Source of the DNA: Xanthomonas sp.
Lineage (GTDB): Bacteria > Pseudomonadota > Gammaproteobacteria > Xanthomonadales > Xanthomonadaceae
NCBI RefSeq assembly: GCF_017163755.1
Contig: NZ_JAFIWC010000021.1
Location: forward strand, 41,893-105,892
DNA length: 64,000 nucleotides
Direction of reading: 5' to 3'
Both the position numbers and the translations under genes were made by a program. A model generated the notes under the pieces. That model saw only the letters and a list, made by a program, of their open reading frames with translations. It had not been told where the DNA came from and made no database searches. This document shows, piece after piece, positions 27,099 to 37,300 of the stretch (within the stretch, counting starts at the first letter, position 1; each line of letters starts with the position of its first letter).

Positions 27099-28142
27099 AT
27101 GACCGACAGGTTTCGCCTTCCCGCCGAATGGGAGCCGCAGTCCGCCATCCTCATCGCCTGGCCGCATGCCGGCACCGACTGGGCCGAGCGCCTGGCCGAC
27201 GTCGAGGACACCTACATCGCCCTGGTCGCGGCGATCGTGCGCTTCCAGCCGGTGCTGATCTGCGTCGCCGACGCCGACCTGCAGATCTACGCCGAAGCGC
27301 GGCTGCGCTCGGCACGGGTGGACATGGGCCGGGTGCGCTTCGTCGAGGCCGAGTACGACGACACCTGGCTGCGCGACTCCGGCCCGATCACGCTGAAACG
27401 CGACGGCGACGGCTTCCAGCTGCTGGATTTCCGCTTCACCGGCTGGGGCGGCAAGTTCGCCGCCAGCCGCGACGACCAACTGGTCGCCGCATTGTCGGCG
27501 CAGCGCCTGTTCGCCGGGCATCCGGTGCGCAGCATCGACTTCGCCCTGGAAGGCGGTGCGATCGACAGCGACGGCGCCGGCACCCTGCTGACCACCTGGC
27601 AGTGCCTGCACGAACGGCACCCGCAGCGCTCGCGCGAGTCGCTGTCGCACGACCTGGCCGACTGGCTGGCGCAGGAGCGGGTGCTGTGGCTGGACCACGG
27701 CTACCTGGAAGGCGACGACACCGACGCGCACATCGACACCCTCGCCCGCTTCGCCGGCGAGGACGCGATCGTGTACCAGGCCTGCGACGATCAAGAAGAC
27801 TCGCACTACGCCGAGCTGCAGGCGATGGGCCGGGAACTGGCCGCGTTGCGCACCCGCGACGGCCGGCCGTACCGCCTGTTCCCGCTGCCGTGGGCGCAGC
27901 CGGTGCTCGACGAAGGGCGCCGCCTGGCCGCCTCGTACGCCAATTTCCTGATCGTCAACGGCGCGGTGCTGATCCCGGCGTACGGCGACCCCGCCGATGC
28001 GCAGGCGCAGGCGATGATGGCGCAGGCGTTCCCGAACCACGAGGTCGTGCCGATCCCGTGTCGCGCGCTGATCTGGCAGAACGGCAGCCTGCACTGCATC
28101 ACCATGCAGCTGCCCGCCGGCGTGCTGGCGGCCGACGCCTGA
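27099..28142 (+). CDS. aguA: Agmatine deiminase
   Basis: Converts agmatine to N-carbamoylputrescine and ammonia in the arginine-decarboxylase route to putrescine. The 347-residue protein belongs to the peptidyl-arginine/agmatine deiminase fold: early WPHAGTDW, YDDTWLRDSGPI (about 85-97), FALEGGAID (about 148), the HIDTLARF histidine region, and the catalytic cysteine near the C-terminus in GSLHCITMQLP (about residue 333). It is followed by aguB on the same strand after 200 bases. Confidence 0.95.
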   Translation: MTDRFRLPAEWEPQSAILIAWPHAGTDWAERLADVEDTYIALVAAIVRFQPVLICVADADLQIYAEARLRSARVDMGRVRFVEAEYDDTWLRDSGPITLKRDGDGFQLLDFRFTGWGGKFAASRDDQLVAALSAQRLFAGHPVRSIDFALEGGAIDSDGAGTLLTTWQCLHERHPQRSRESLSHDLADWLAQERVLWLDHGYLEGDDTDAHIDTLARFAGEDAIVYQACDDQEDSHYAELQAMGRELAALRTRDGRPYRLFPLPWAQPVLDEGRRLAASYANFLIVNGAVLIPAYGDPADAQAQAMMAQAFPNHEVVPIPCRALIWQNGSLHCITMQLPAGVLAADA

Positions 28143-28342
28143 GCCAGCCCCGCCGCAGCGGCTAGCCGCCCGCGCGATCCCGCCGCCGTGCCCCGCTCCA
28201 CCGCGCGCCGTGCCATCGGCGCGTGTCCTGCGACCGCATGCGGGCGTGGCCGCAGTGCGGCGCCCGTCCGTTCATGCCCAGCGGGCCTGCCGCGGCGCCA
28301 TCCGCGCTACCATGCGTTTTTCCGCCCAATCCCCTTCAAGCA

Positions 28343-29245
28343 ATGACCCGAACCTCTCTTTCCGTCGCGCTGATCCAGGAGCGCAACCACGGCGATGCCG
28401 AGGCGAATCTGGCCGTGATCGAATCGCGGGTGGCCGAAGCCGCCGCGCAGGGCGCGCAGCTGGTGCTGCTGCAGGAACTGCACAACGGCGCGTACTTCTG
28501 CCAGCACGAATCGGTGGACGAGTTCGACCTGGCCGAACCGATTCCCGGCCCCAGCACCGAGCGCCTGGGCGCGCTGGCCAAGCGCCACGGCGTGGTGCTG
28601 GTGGGTTCGCTGTTCGAGCGGCGGGCGGCCGGGCTGTACCACAACACCGCCGTGGTGCTGGAGAAGGACGGCAGCCTGCTCGGCAAGTACCGCAAGATGC
28701 ACATCCCCGACGATCCGGGCTTCTACGAGAAGTTCTACTTCACCCCCGGCGACCTCGGCTTCAAGCCGGTGGACACCTCGGTGGGCCGGCTCGGCGTGCT
28801 GGTGTGCTGGGACCAGTGGTATCCGGAAGCGGCGCGGCTGATGGCCCTGGCCGGTGCCGAGATGCTGCTGTATCCCACCGCGATCGGCTGGGACCCCGGC
28901 GACGAGCAGGCCGAACAGGAGCGCCAGCGCGATGCGTGGATCCTGAGTCACCGCGGCCACGCGGTGGCCAACGGCCTGCCGGTGCTCAGCTGCAACCGGG
29001 TCGGGCACGAGCCGTCGCCGCTGGCGTCGGAAAAGCCGGTGGGCGCGGCGGGCATCCAGTTCTGGGGCAACAGCCACGTGCTCGGCCCGCAGGGCGAGTT
29101 CGTCGCCGAGGCCGGCGCCGAGCCGACCGTGCTGGTGTGCGACGTCGACCTGCAGCGCAGCGAGCATGTGCGCCGGATCTGGCCGTTCCTGCGCGACCGC
29201 CGCATCGATGCCTACGGCGACCTGCTCAAGCGCTACATCGACTGA
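28343..29245 (+). CDS. aguB: N-carbamoylputrescine amidase
   Basis: Hydrolyses N-carbamoylputrescine to putrescine, CO2 and ammonia, completing the AguA pathway. It belongs to the nitrilase superfamily: the Glu-Lys-Cys triad is visible as LLQELHNGAYF (Glu near 45), KYRKMHIPDD (Lys near 120) and GVLVCWDQWYPE (Cys near 157). The protein is 300 residues from the chosen start MTRTSLSVALIQE; the frame reads further upstream, but that part is not like the family. Confidence 0.95.
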   Translation: MTRTSLSVALIQERNHGDAEANLAVIESRVAEAAAQGAQLVLLQELHNGAYFCQHESVDEFDLAEPIPGPSTERLGALAKRHGVVLVGSLFERRAAGLYHNTAVVLEKDGSLLGKYRKMHIPDDPGFYEKFYFTPGDLGFKPVDTSVGRLGVLVCWDQWYPEAARLMALAGAEMLLYPTAIGWDPGDEQAEQERQRDAWILSHRGHAVANGLPVLSCNRVGHEPSPLASEKPVGAAGIQFWGNSHVLGPQGEFVAEAGAEPTVLVCDVDLQRSEHVRRIWPFLRDRRIDAYGDLLKRYID

Positions 29246-29254
29246 GCCCGGGCC

Positions 29255-29788
29255 TTGGACGACCTGCACCTGCGCGCGGCCGAAGCCGCGGACATCGCCG
29301 CGATCACCGCGCTGTATGCCGAGGAAGTGCGCAGCCACGTCAACACCTACGAGTACGACGCGCCGGACCAGGCGGAGATGCTGCGGCGGATGCATGAGGT
29401 GACCGCGCGCGGCTATCCGTACCTGGTCGCGACCGTCGGCGGCGAGCTGGCCGGCTACGCCTATGCGAGCAGCTACCGCGCCCGCGTCGCCTATCGCTGG
29501 ACCGTGGAGAACACCGTTTACGTGAATCCGGCGATGCACGGCCGCGGCGTCGGCACGGCGCTGCTGCAGGCGTTGATCGAGGCCTGCCAGGCACGCGGTT
29601 TCCGGCAGATGGTGGCGGTGATCGGCGAGCCGGCCAATCGCGCCTCGATCCGCCTGCACGAGCGCATGGGCTTCCGCCACGTCGGCGTGTTCACCGGCCT
29701 GGGCCGCAAGCACGGCCGCTGGCTGGACACCGTACAGATGCAACGCCCGCTGGGCCCCGGCGCCGACGAGGCGCCCATTGATGAGTGA
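29255..29788 (+). CDS. GNAT N-acetyltransferase, phosphinothricin-acetyltransferase-like
   Basis: Cytoplasmic acetyl-CoA-dependent acetyltransferase, 177 residues. Motif A, the acetyl-CoA loop, is VNPAMHGRGVGTALLQALIE (near 91-110), followed by FRQMVAVIGEPANRASIRLHERMGF, which matches the PAT/MddA group that acetylates phosphinothricin-like compounds or methionine derivatives. A TTG start at 29255 is needed to include the conserved N-terminus (LHLRAAEAADIAAITALYAEEV). It follows aguB by nine bases and overlaps the next gene by eight, suggesting an operon. The substrate is unknown. Confidence 0.85.
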   Translation: MDDLHLRAAEAADIAAITALYAEEVRSHVNTYEYDAPDQAEMLRRMHEVTARGYPYLVATVGGELAGYAYASSYRARVAYRWTVENTVYVNPAMHGRGVGTALLQALIEACQARGFRQMVAVIGEPANRASIRLHERMGFRHVGVFTGLGRKHGRWLDTVQMQRPLGPGADEAPIDE

Positions 29789-31067
29789 CCCGATGAACGA
29801 ACTTTCCGAGGCGACCAGCGACGAACTGCTGGCCGGCCAGCCGTACCGCATCGTCGAGCGCGATGGCGTGCGCTACACCCTGCTCGGCACCGCGCACGTG
29901 TCGCTGGCTAGCGTCGCGGCGGTGGAACGGGCGATCGGCAGCGGCCGCTTCGACGCCGTCGCGGTGGAGCTGGACCCGCAGCGCCTGCAGGCGCTGACCG
30001 ATCCCGATGCGCTGACCAAGCTCGACCTGGTGCAGGTGATCCGCAAGGGCCGCGTGGCGCTGTTCGCCGCCAACCTGGCGCTGGCCGCCTACCAGCGGCG
30101 CCTGGCCGAGCAGCTGGGCATCGAACCGGGCGCCGAGCTCAAGCGCGCGGTGGTGCTGGCGCGCGAGCACGGCCTGCCGGTCTACCTGATCGACCGCGAG
30201 GTCGGCCTCACCTTCAAGCGCGCGTCCAATCGCCTGGGGTTCTTCGGCAAGTTGAAGCTGGGCAGCGGCCTGCTCGGCGGCCTGTTCGCCTCCGACGAGG
30301 TCGGAGAGGCCGAGATCGAGAAGCTCAAGCAGGGCGACATGCTCGAAGCCAGCTTCGGCGACTTCGCCAGCGAAAGCCCGGCGCTGTACGACACCATCAT
30401 CGCCGAGCGCGACCACTACATGGCCACGCGCCTGCGCGAGGAACACGCCAGTCGGGCGCACGCCGGCGGCGCGTTCGACGCGGCACATGGCCCGCTGCAC
30501 GCCGAGGGCCCGCGCGAGATCCTGGCGGTCATCGGCGCCGGGCACCTGGCCGGGCTGGCGCGCCATCTTCAGGACGACCAGGAACCGCCGGCGCAACTGC
30601 GCGCGGCGCTGGAGGACGTGCCGGTCAGGAAGAAGGTGCCGTGGGTCACCCTGGTCCTCACCGCGCTGGTGCTCGGCGGCGTGGTCTGGGGCTACTGGCG
30701 CGGCGGCTTCGCGCTGGGCACCGACCTGCTGCTGCAGTGGGTGCTGTTCACCGGCGGCCTGGCCGGGCTCGGTTGCCTGATCGCCGGCGGGCATCCGCTG
30801 AGCATCCTCGCCGGCGCGATCGCCGCGCCGCTGAAGCCGTTCCGTCCCGGCGTGCCGGCCGGCGCGTTCAGCGCGCTGGTCGAGGTGCACATGCGCAAGC
30901 CGGCCTACGGCGATTTCCTGGCGCTGCGCGACGACGCACAGACCGTACGCGGCTGGTACCGCAACCGCGTGTCGCGGGTGGTGCTGACCTTCCTGCTGAC
31001 CAACCTGGGCAGCATGCTCGGCGTATGGCTGGCGGGCTTCCGCATCTTCGGCAAGCTGGCCGGTTGA
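29781..31067 (+). CDS. TraB/GumN family membrane protein
   Basis: A 428-residue protein of the TraB/pheromone-shutdown family. The N-terminal domain has the metalloprotease-like motifs YTLLGTAHVSLAS (about 33-45) and VAVELDPQRL (about 59-68), the family's conserved histidine and glutamate, then ERDHYMA and VIGAGHLAGL. The C-terminal third holds two or three hydrophobic segments (VTLVLTALVLGGVVWGYW, LLQWVLFTGGLAGLGCLIAGG, VVLTFLLTNLGSMLGVWLAGF). Function in bacteria is poorly understood. The start was taken at ATG 29781, overlapping the GNAT gene; an ATG at 29793 is also possible. Confidence 0.88.
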   Translation: MSDPMNELSEATSDELLAGQPYRIVERDGVRYTLLGTAHVSLASVAAVERAIGSGRFDAVAVELDPQRLQALTDPDALTKLDLVQVIRKGRVALFAANLALAAYQRRLAEQLGIEPGAELKRAVVLAREHGLPVYLIDREVGLTFKRASNRLGFFGKLKLGSGLLGGLFASDEVGEAEIEKLKQGDMLEASFGDFASESPALYDTIIAERDHYMATRLREEHASRAHAGGAFDAAHGPLHAEGPREILAVIGAGHLAGLARHLQDDQEPPAQLRAALEDVPVRKKVPWVTLVLTALVLGGVVWGYWRGGFALGTDLLLQWVLFTGGLAGLGCLIAGGHPLSILAGAIAAPLKPFRPGVPAGAFSALVEVHMRKPAYGDFLALRDDAQTVRGWYRNRVSRVVLTFLLTNLGSMLGVWLAGFRIFGKLAG

Positions 31068-31300
31068 GCGCAGCGTGGCGGCAGGGCCATGCGCCCTGCC
31101 CCATCGGATAACCGCGGTGCCCTCGCCGCGGCAGGAAGGGCTTGGGCCGGCGCCTTGCTGACCCAGACGCCGGGTTGAAGCCCTCCCGCGGATGGTCTGC
31201 ACGCTGCCGGCGAGGCTACGGCGAGGATCGCGCCGCGCACCGATGCGCCGCGCGGCCGGTCGCTCAGTGACCCCTCCGCGCGCGGTTATCGCTGCATTCG

Positions 31301-34300
31301 TCAGGACACCTGCGGTGCCGGCACCCCGCGGCCGCCGCGGGCGCGGCGCACCAGCTGCGCCACGCCGTTGCTCAGGTCGTCGAGGATCGCGTAGATCGTC
31401 GGCAGGAACAGCAGGCTGACCACGGTGGAGAACGCCAGCCCACCGGCGATCGCGCGCGCCATCGGGTAGTAGGCCGGGCCATCGCCGAACATCTGCGTGG
31501 TGGTCAGCGAGATCGGCACCATCGCCAGGATCGCCGTGCCCATCGTCATCATGATCGGGCGCAGCCGTTCGCGCGAGCCTTCCACCAGCGCCTGGGTGCG
31601 GCCCAGGCCGCGCCGGCGCAGGTTGTTGATGTGCTCGATCATCACGATGCCGTTGTTCACCACCACGCCCATCAGCACCAGGATGCCGATGAAGGCCATG
31701 ATCCCGAAGTTGGTGCCGGTGAGCCAGAACAGCCAGAACACGCCGAAGATCGAGAACAGCACGCCGCTCATGATCGCCGCCGGGAACAGCAGCGACTCGA
31801 ACACCGCGGCCATCACCACGTAGATCATCAGCAGCGCGATCAGCAGGTTGAACAGCATCTGCTGCATCGCCGCGCCGTCGTCCTGCCCGTCGACCCCGTC
31901 GAAGGTGTAGTGGTAGCCGGCCGGGAAGCTGACGCCCTTGAGCGTGTCCTCCATCGCCTTCTTCGCCTCGGGCTGGGTCACCTTGAACCCGAGGTTGGCG
32001 GTGATGGTCAGCGTGGTCTGGCGATTGGTGCGCCCGATCTGCGTCGCCGCCGGCCGCACCTGCACGTCGACCAGGCTCAACAGCGGCACGCTGCGGCCGT
32101 CCTTGGTGCGCACGTTGAAGCCGGCCAGGTCCTCCGGTGTGGTCTGCTCGGCGCCTTCGAAGCGCACCCATACCGGCACTTCGTTGTCGCCGCGGCGGAA
32201 CTCGCGCAGGGACGAGCCGCGCAGCGCCAGGCCGACGAAGCTGGCCACCTGTTCGGCGTTGAAACCGAACGCGGCCGCGCGCTCGCGATCCACCCGCACC
32301 GCCAGCTCGCTGGTGCGGTCGCCGGTATCCACGCGCACGTCGCGCAGTTCCTTGCGCCGCGCCAGCAGCGGCACCACGTCGTCGGCGATCGCGCGCAGGG
32401 CCTGGGTGGAATCGCCGACCAGTTGCACCTGCACGCTCTGCGCGCCGGCGCCGCCGCCCTGCCCGTCTCCGCCGTTGGTGCCGACGCTGTAGTCGGCCAG
32501 CGCCGAGCGCGGCAGGTCCTTGCGGATCTGCTCGATCAGCGCCTGCAGGTTGCCGGCCTTCTTGACGTCGATGGTCAGCGTGGTGCTGCTGCCCTCGACC
32601 TCGCTGAACCACGAATAGACCTGGGTGACGTGATAGCGCTCGCGCCGGGTGTCGATGAAGCGCTCCAGCTTGCCGACTTCGGCCGACAGCTGCTCGCGCG
32701 TGTACGAGCCCTTCCACTGGTAGGAGATGAAGATCTGGTCGCCGCCGTCGCCGCCGAACATGTCCTTCTTGGTCTGCATCATCGGGATCACGCTGAGCGC
32801 GCTGACCAGCACGATGCCGGCCACGCTCCAGCCGCGGTGCGCCAGCGACCAGCTCAGCATGCGCGCATAGCGCCGCTGCAGGCGCGGGATCAGGCCGCGC
32901 TCGGAGGTCACCAGCGTCGGCGTGCGCATCCGCGCCGACAGCATCGGGATCAGGCTCACCGCCACCAGCCACGAGGCCAGCAGCGACACCGAGATGGTGA
33001 TCGCGATCTGCGCCATGAAGATGCTGATGTCGTTGGTCTCGCCGAACAGGTTCGGCACGAACACGATGCAGTGGCACAGCGTGCCGGCCGACAGCGCGAT
33101 GGCGACGTTGCGGGTGCCGAGGATCGACGCCAGCTGCGGCTGGTCGGGCATGCGCTCGCGTTCCTGGTAGATGCTCTCCACCACCACCACCGCATTGTCG
33201 ACCAGCATGCCCACCGCCAGCAGCAGGCCCATCATGGTCAGGATGTTGAGGGTGACCCCGGCGAAGTACATGAAGCCCAGGGTGATGGTGAAGCAGATCG
33301 GGATCGCCAGGGTGACCATCAGCGTCGACGGCCAGTGGCGCAGGAAGAAGAACAGCACCGTGACCGACAGCAGCAGGCCGACCGCGCCGGCCTCGGCCAG
33401 TTCGGTCAGCGACGAGGTCACCGCCTTGCCCTGGTTGTCGATGACCTTGACCTGCACGTCGCTGAGCGCGGGCTGCCTGCGGATCTGCTCCACGTCGGCG
33501 AGCACCGCGCGCGAGACCTCCACCAGGTTGGCGCTGCGCTCCTTGTAGATGTCCAGGCCCACCGCCGGGCGGCCGTCCAGGCGCCGGCCGTAGTTCATCC
33601 GCGTCGGCTTCAGCCGCACCTGGGCAATGTCGCCCAGGCGCAGGCCCTTGTTGTCGATCACCAGGTCGCGCAGTTCCTGCAGGTCGCGCAGTTCGCCGAC
33701 CGGCTGCACCCGCAGGCGCTGGCCGTTGTCGTCGATCTGGCCGGCCGACAGCGAGAAATTGAGCTTGCCCAGGCGCTCGCTGAGATCGTTGAGGCTGAGG
33801 TTGTGCGCGCTCAGCCGGTCCGGCGCGATCGCGATTTCGACCTCGCTCGGCGGCGCGCCCGACACCTCGACCTTGGCCACGCCGGGGATGCGCTCCAGGC
33901 GCCGCTTGAACTCGCGGTCGAGCATGTCGTAGGCGCCGGTCAGGTCGGCCTTGCCGGCCAGACGCACCTTCAGCACCGGCTCGTCGCTGCTGGACCACTT
34001 GAACACGTGGTAGCGCTGCAGGTCCTCGGGCAGGTCGGAGCGGATCGCATCGATGCGCTCGCGCGCATCGGACGCGGCGATGGCGATATCGCGGTCCCAG
34101 TCGGAGAACTCGATGAAGATGTTGGCGCCGTCGGCGGTGGCGGTGGAACGCATGCGCTTGATGCCGGTCATCGTCGCCAGCGCTTCCTCGGCCGGGCGCA
34201 CCAGGTTGCGTTCCACCTCGTCCGGGGTCGAGCCGGTATACGGCAGCTGCACGAACAGGAACGGCGCGGAGATGTCCGGCAGCGCCTCCAGCGGCAGCCG

Positions 34301-34390
34301 GAACGCGGCGATCAGGCCCACCACCACCAGCGAGATGAAGCACATCACCGTCGTCACCGGACGGCGGATGCTGAACTCGGCGATGCTCAT
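31301..34390 (-). CDS. RND efflux pump, inner-membrane component (second pump)
   Basis: Proton-driven resistance-nodulation-division transporter of 1029 residues and the usual plan: N-terminal membrane helix (FSIRRPVTTVMCFISLVVVGL), porter domain with two subdomains, six-helix bundle, second porter, second bundle. Proton-relay region is LLLAVGMLVDNAVVVVESIYQ (an aspartate pair region near residue 400). The repeats are intact and there is no frameshift. Its ATG overlaps the stop of the upstream RND gene by four bases, so both pumps are translated from one message. Substrate is unknown; no outer-membrane factor gene is adjacent. Confidence 0.93.
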   Translation of the reverse strand: MSIAEFSIRRPVTTVMCFISLVVVGLIAAFRLPLEALPDISAPFLFVQLPYTGSTPDEVERNLVRPAEEALATMTGIKRMRSTATADGANIFIEFSDWDRDIAIAASDARERIDAIRSDLPEDLQRYHVFKWSSSDEPVLKVRLAGKADLTGAYDMLDREFKRRLERIPGVAKVEVSGAPPSEVEIAIAPDRLSAHNLSLNDLSERLGKLNFSLSAGQIDDNGQRLRVQPVGELRDLQELRDLVIDNKGLRLGDIAQVRLKPTRMNYGRRLDGRPAVGLDIYKERSANLVEVSRAVLADVEQIRRQPALSDVQVKVIDNQGKAVTSSLTELAEAGAVGLLLSVTVLFFFLRHWPSTLMVTLAIPICFTITLGFMYFAGVTLNILTMMGLLLAVGMLVDNAVVVVESIYQERERMPDQPQLASILGTRNVAIALSAGTLCHCIVFVPNLFGETNDISIFMAQIAITISVSLLASWLVAVSLIPMLSARMRTPTLVTSERGLIPRLQRRYARMLSWSLAHRGWSVAGIVLVSALSVIPMMQTKKDMFGGDGGDQIFISYQWKGSYTREQLSAEVGKLERFIDTRRERYHVTQVYSWFSEVEGSSTTLTIDVKKAGNLQALIEQIRKDLPRSALADYSVGTNGGDGQGGGAGAQSVQVQLVGDSTQALRAIADDVVPLLARRKELRDVRVDTGDRTSELAVRVDRERAAAFGFNAEQVASFVGLALRGSSLREFRRGDNEVPVWVRFEGAEQTTPEDLAGFNVRTKDGRSVPLLSLVDVQVRPAATQIGRTNRQTTLTITANLGFKVTQPEAKKAMEDTLKGVSFPAGYHYTFDGVDGQDDGAAMQQMLFNLLIALLMIYVVMAAVFESLLFPAAIMSGVLFSIFGVFWLFWLTGTNFGIMAFIGILVLMGVVVNNGIVMIEHINNLRRRGLGRTQALVEGSRERLRPIMMTMGTAILAMVPISLTTTQMFGDGPAYYPMARAIAGGLAFSTVVSLLFLPTIYAILDDLSNGVAQLVRRARGGRGVPAPQVS

Positions 34391-37300
34391 GCCGGTTCCT
34401 CCGCCGCCGTCGCCGCGTGCCCGTCGCCGCCGCCCAGGCGGCGCCGCGCGCGCCGGCCGCGTTCCAGGTAGTAGCCGTCGGCGCGACGGTCCAGCCGGTC
34501 GTAGACCACCGGGATCACCACCAGGGTCAGCAGCGTGGACACCAGCAGCCCGCCAATCACGGTGATCGCCATCGGCGCGCGCACCTCGGCGCCCTCGCCC
34601 ATCGCCACCGCCAGCGGCAGGAAGCCGAACAGCGTGCACAGCGTGGTCATGATGATCGGGCGCAGGCGCGAGCGCGCGCCTTCGATCAGCGCCTCGCGCT
34701 TGGCCACGCCGTCCTCGCGCAGCTGGTTGACCTTGTCGATCAGGATGATCGCGTTCTTGGTGACCAGTCCGACCAGCAGGATCAGGCCGATGAACACCAC
34801 CACCGACACCGGCTTGCCGGTCAGCAGCAGCGCCAGCACCGCGCCGACCATTGCCAGCGGGATGGTGAACAGGATGACGAACGGATGCAGCAGCGACTCG
34901 AACTGCGAGGCCATCACCAGGTAGACCAGGAAGATCGCCAGGCCGAAGGCGAAGATCAGCGACTTGGCCGACTGCGCCAGTTCCTCGCCCTGTCCGCCGA
35001 TATGCATGCCCACGCCGGCGCCGAGCGGTTCGCGCTGCACCATGTCCTGCACTTCGCGCACCGCGCCGCCCAGGTCGATGTCGCGCAGGTTCGCCGACAC
35101 GATCGCCACGCGGATCTGGTCGGCGCGGTGGATCTCGCTCGGCCCGGTGGTGGCGACCACGTCGGCGACCGCGTCCAGGGTCACCGGGCGGCTGCTGCCC
35201 GGGTTGACGATCAGCCGGCGGATGCTGTCGACGCTGGCGCGGTCGCTCTCCTGTGCGCGCACCAGCACGTCGATCTTGCGGTCGCGGAAGCTGTAGCGGG
35301 TGGCGACGTCGCCGCGCACCTTCTTCACCACCACGTCGGCGATCTGCCGCGTGGTCAGGCCCAGCGCGCCGGCGCGCTCCTGGTCGAAGCGGATCTGGAT
35401 CTCCGGGAAGCCTTCCTCCACGGTCGACTTGACGTCGGCGTAGTGCGCGTTGCCGCGCAGCATCGCCGCCAGCTTCTGCCCGGCCTGCTGGATGGTGTCC
35501 AGGTCCTGCCCGCGCAACTCGATTTCCAGCGGCGTGGAGAAACTGAACAGCTCCGGCCGCCGGAAGCTGACCTGCACGCCCGGGTGCTGGCGCATCGTCT
35601 CGCGCATCCGGTCGCTCTGCTGCGCCTCGAAGCGTTCGCTGCCGCCGCCGGCCATGGCGATGGTCAGCTTGCCGATGTTCTCGCCGCTTTCGGTGGGACT
35701 GGCATCCAGCCGCGTGCCGCTGCCGCTGACTCCGTACAGGGCCTGCACGCCGGCGTCCTTGCCGTGCTTTTCCTGCAGCTCGCGCACCAGCGCATCGGTC
35801 TGCCGCAGCGGCGTGCCCGCCGGCAGCTTCACCATCATCTCGAAGCGGTCCTGCGCCAGCTGCGGGATCAGGTCGGCGCCGAGCATCGGCGCCACCGCCA
35901 GCGTGGCGAGGAAGGCGGCGGCGGCCAGGCCCAGCACCAGCCACGGCCGCGCCAGCGCGCCCGGCAGCAGGCGCAGATAGCCGCGCTCGGCGCGCGCGTA
36001 CGGCGCCATCGCCAGGTCGCTGGCCTTGCGCATCACCGGCGCGATCACCGCCACCGCGCCGCGCCACAGCCGTACCACCAGCCACGCCGCGGCGAAGAAG
36101 CCGCCGCGCACGGCCGCGGCCGCGCCGCGGCGGCCCCACGCAGCCGGCTTCTGCCAGGCGCGCGTGGGCTGCCATTGCGGATGCGCCGGCTCGGCCGGGA
36201 ACGCCATCGGCGGGCGCCCTTTCAGCGAGCTCAGCATCGGGATCAGGGTCATCGACACCACCAGCGAGATCGCGATGGCGATCGCCACGGTCAGCGCCTG
36301 GTCGCGGAACAGCTGCCCGGCCACGCCCTCGACGAACACCAGCGGCAGGAACACCGCGATCGTGGTCAGCGTCGAGGCCACCACCGCCATGCTCACCTCG
36401 CGGGTGCCGACGATCGCCGCGTCGAGAATGCTCAGGCCGCGCTCGCGCGCCTTGGCGATGCTCTCCAGCACCACGATCGAGTCGTCCACCACCAGCCCGG
36501 TGGCCAGCGCCAGCCCGCCCAGCGACATCACGTTCAAGCTCAGCCCCAACTGGCCCATGAAGAAGAACGTGGCCACGATCGACACCGGCAGCGACAGGCT
36601 GATCACGAACGTGCTCCAGCCGTCGCGCAGGAACAGGAAGATGATCAGGATCGCCAGCAGGCCGCCGATCACCGCGTCCTTCTTGACGTCGTCGATCGCA
36701 TGCTCGATGAAGCGCGACTGGTCTTCCAGCGTGGTCAGCTCCACGTCCGGCGGGATCTGCGCCTTCAGCTGCTCCAGCCGCTTGCGCAGCGAGGCCGCGG
36801 TGGACACGGTGTTGGCGTCGCCCTCCTTGTAGATCGCCAGTTCCACCGCCTCGCGCCCGCCCAGGCGGATGATCGCCTCGCGTTCCTTGTAGCCCTGGCG
36901 TACCTGCGCCACATCCTTCAGCCGCACCGGCATGCCGCCGGCGATGGTGGTGGTGGAACTGGACGAGGCGCTCTGCGCCGCCGAGGCGGCGGCCAGCGCC
37001 GCCTCCGAGCCGGTCGACGCGGCGATCGCGTACATCTGCTGCATCGCCGCGTCGGCGGCGCTGCTGCCGGCGCCTTGCGTGGTCAGCAGCAGGTTGTTGA
37101 TCTCGTCCAGGTCGGCGAACTGGTTGACGGTGCGCACCAGGTAGCGCTGCGAACCCTGCTCCAGACGGCCGCCGGAGATGTTGATGTTCTCCTCCTTGAG
37201 CCGGGTGATCACGTTCTCGATCGGCAGGCTCAGCTGCGCCAGACGCTGCTGGTCGATATCGACCTGGATCTCGTCCTCCAGGCCGCCGCCGACCTTGACC

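Noticed and set aside
28223..28342. A longer start for aguB at 28223
   Set aside because: The additional N-terminal residues show no similarity to the nitrilase fold and contain the intergenic region after aguA.
31068..31300. A gene or strong terminator between the TraB-like gene and the RND operon
   Set aside because: A GGCAGGGC/GCCCTGCC hairpin near 31079-31100 lacks a T tail, and the short frames have no gene-like features.
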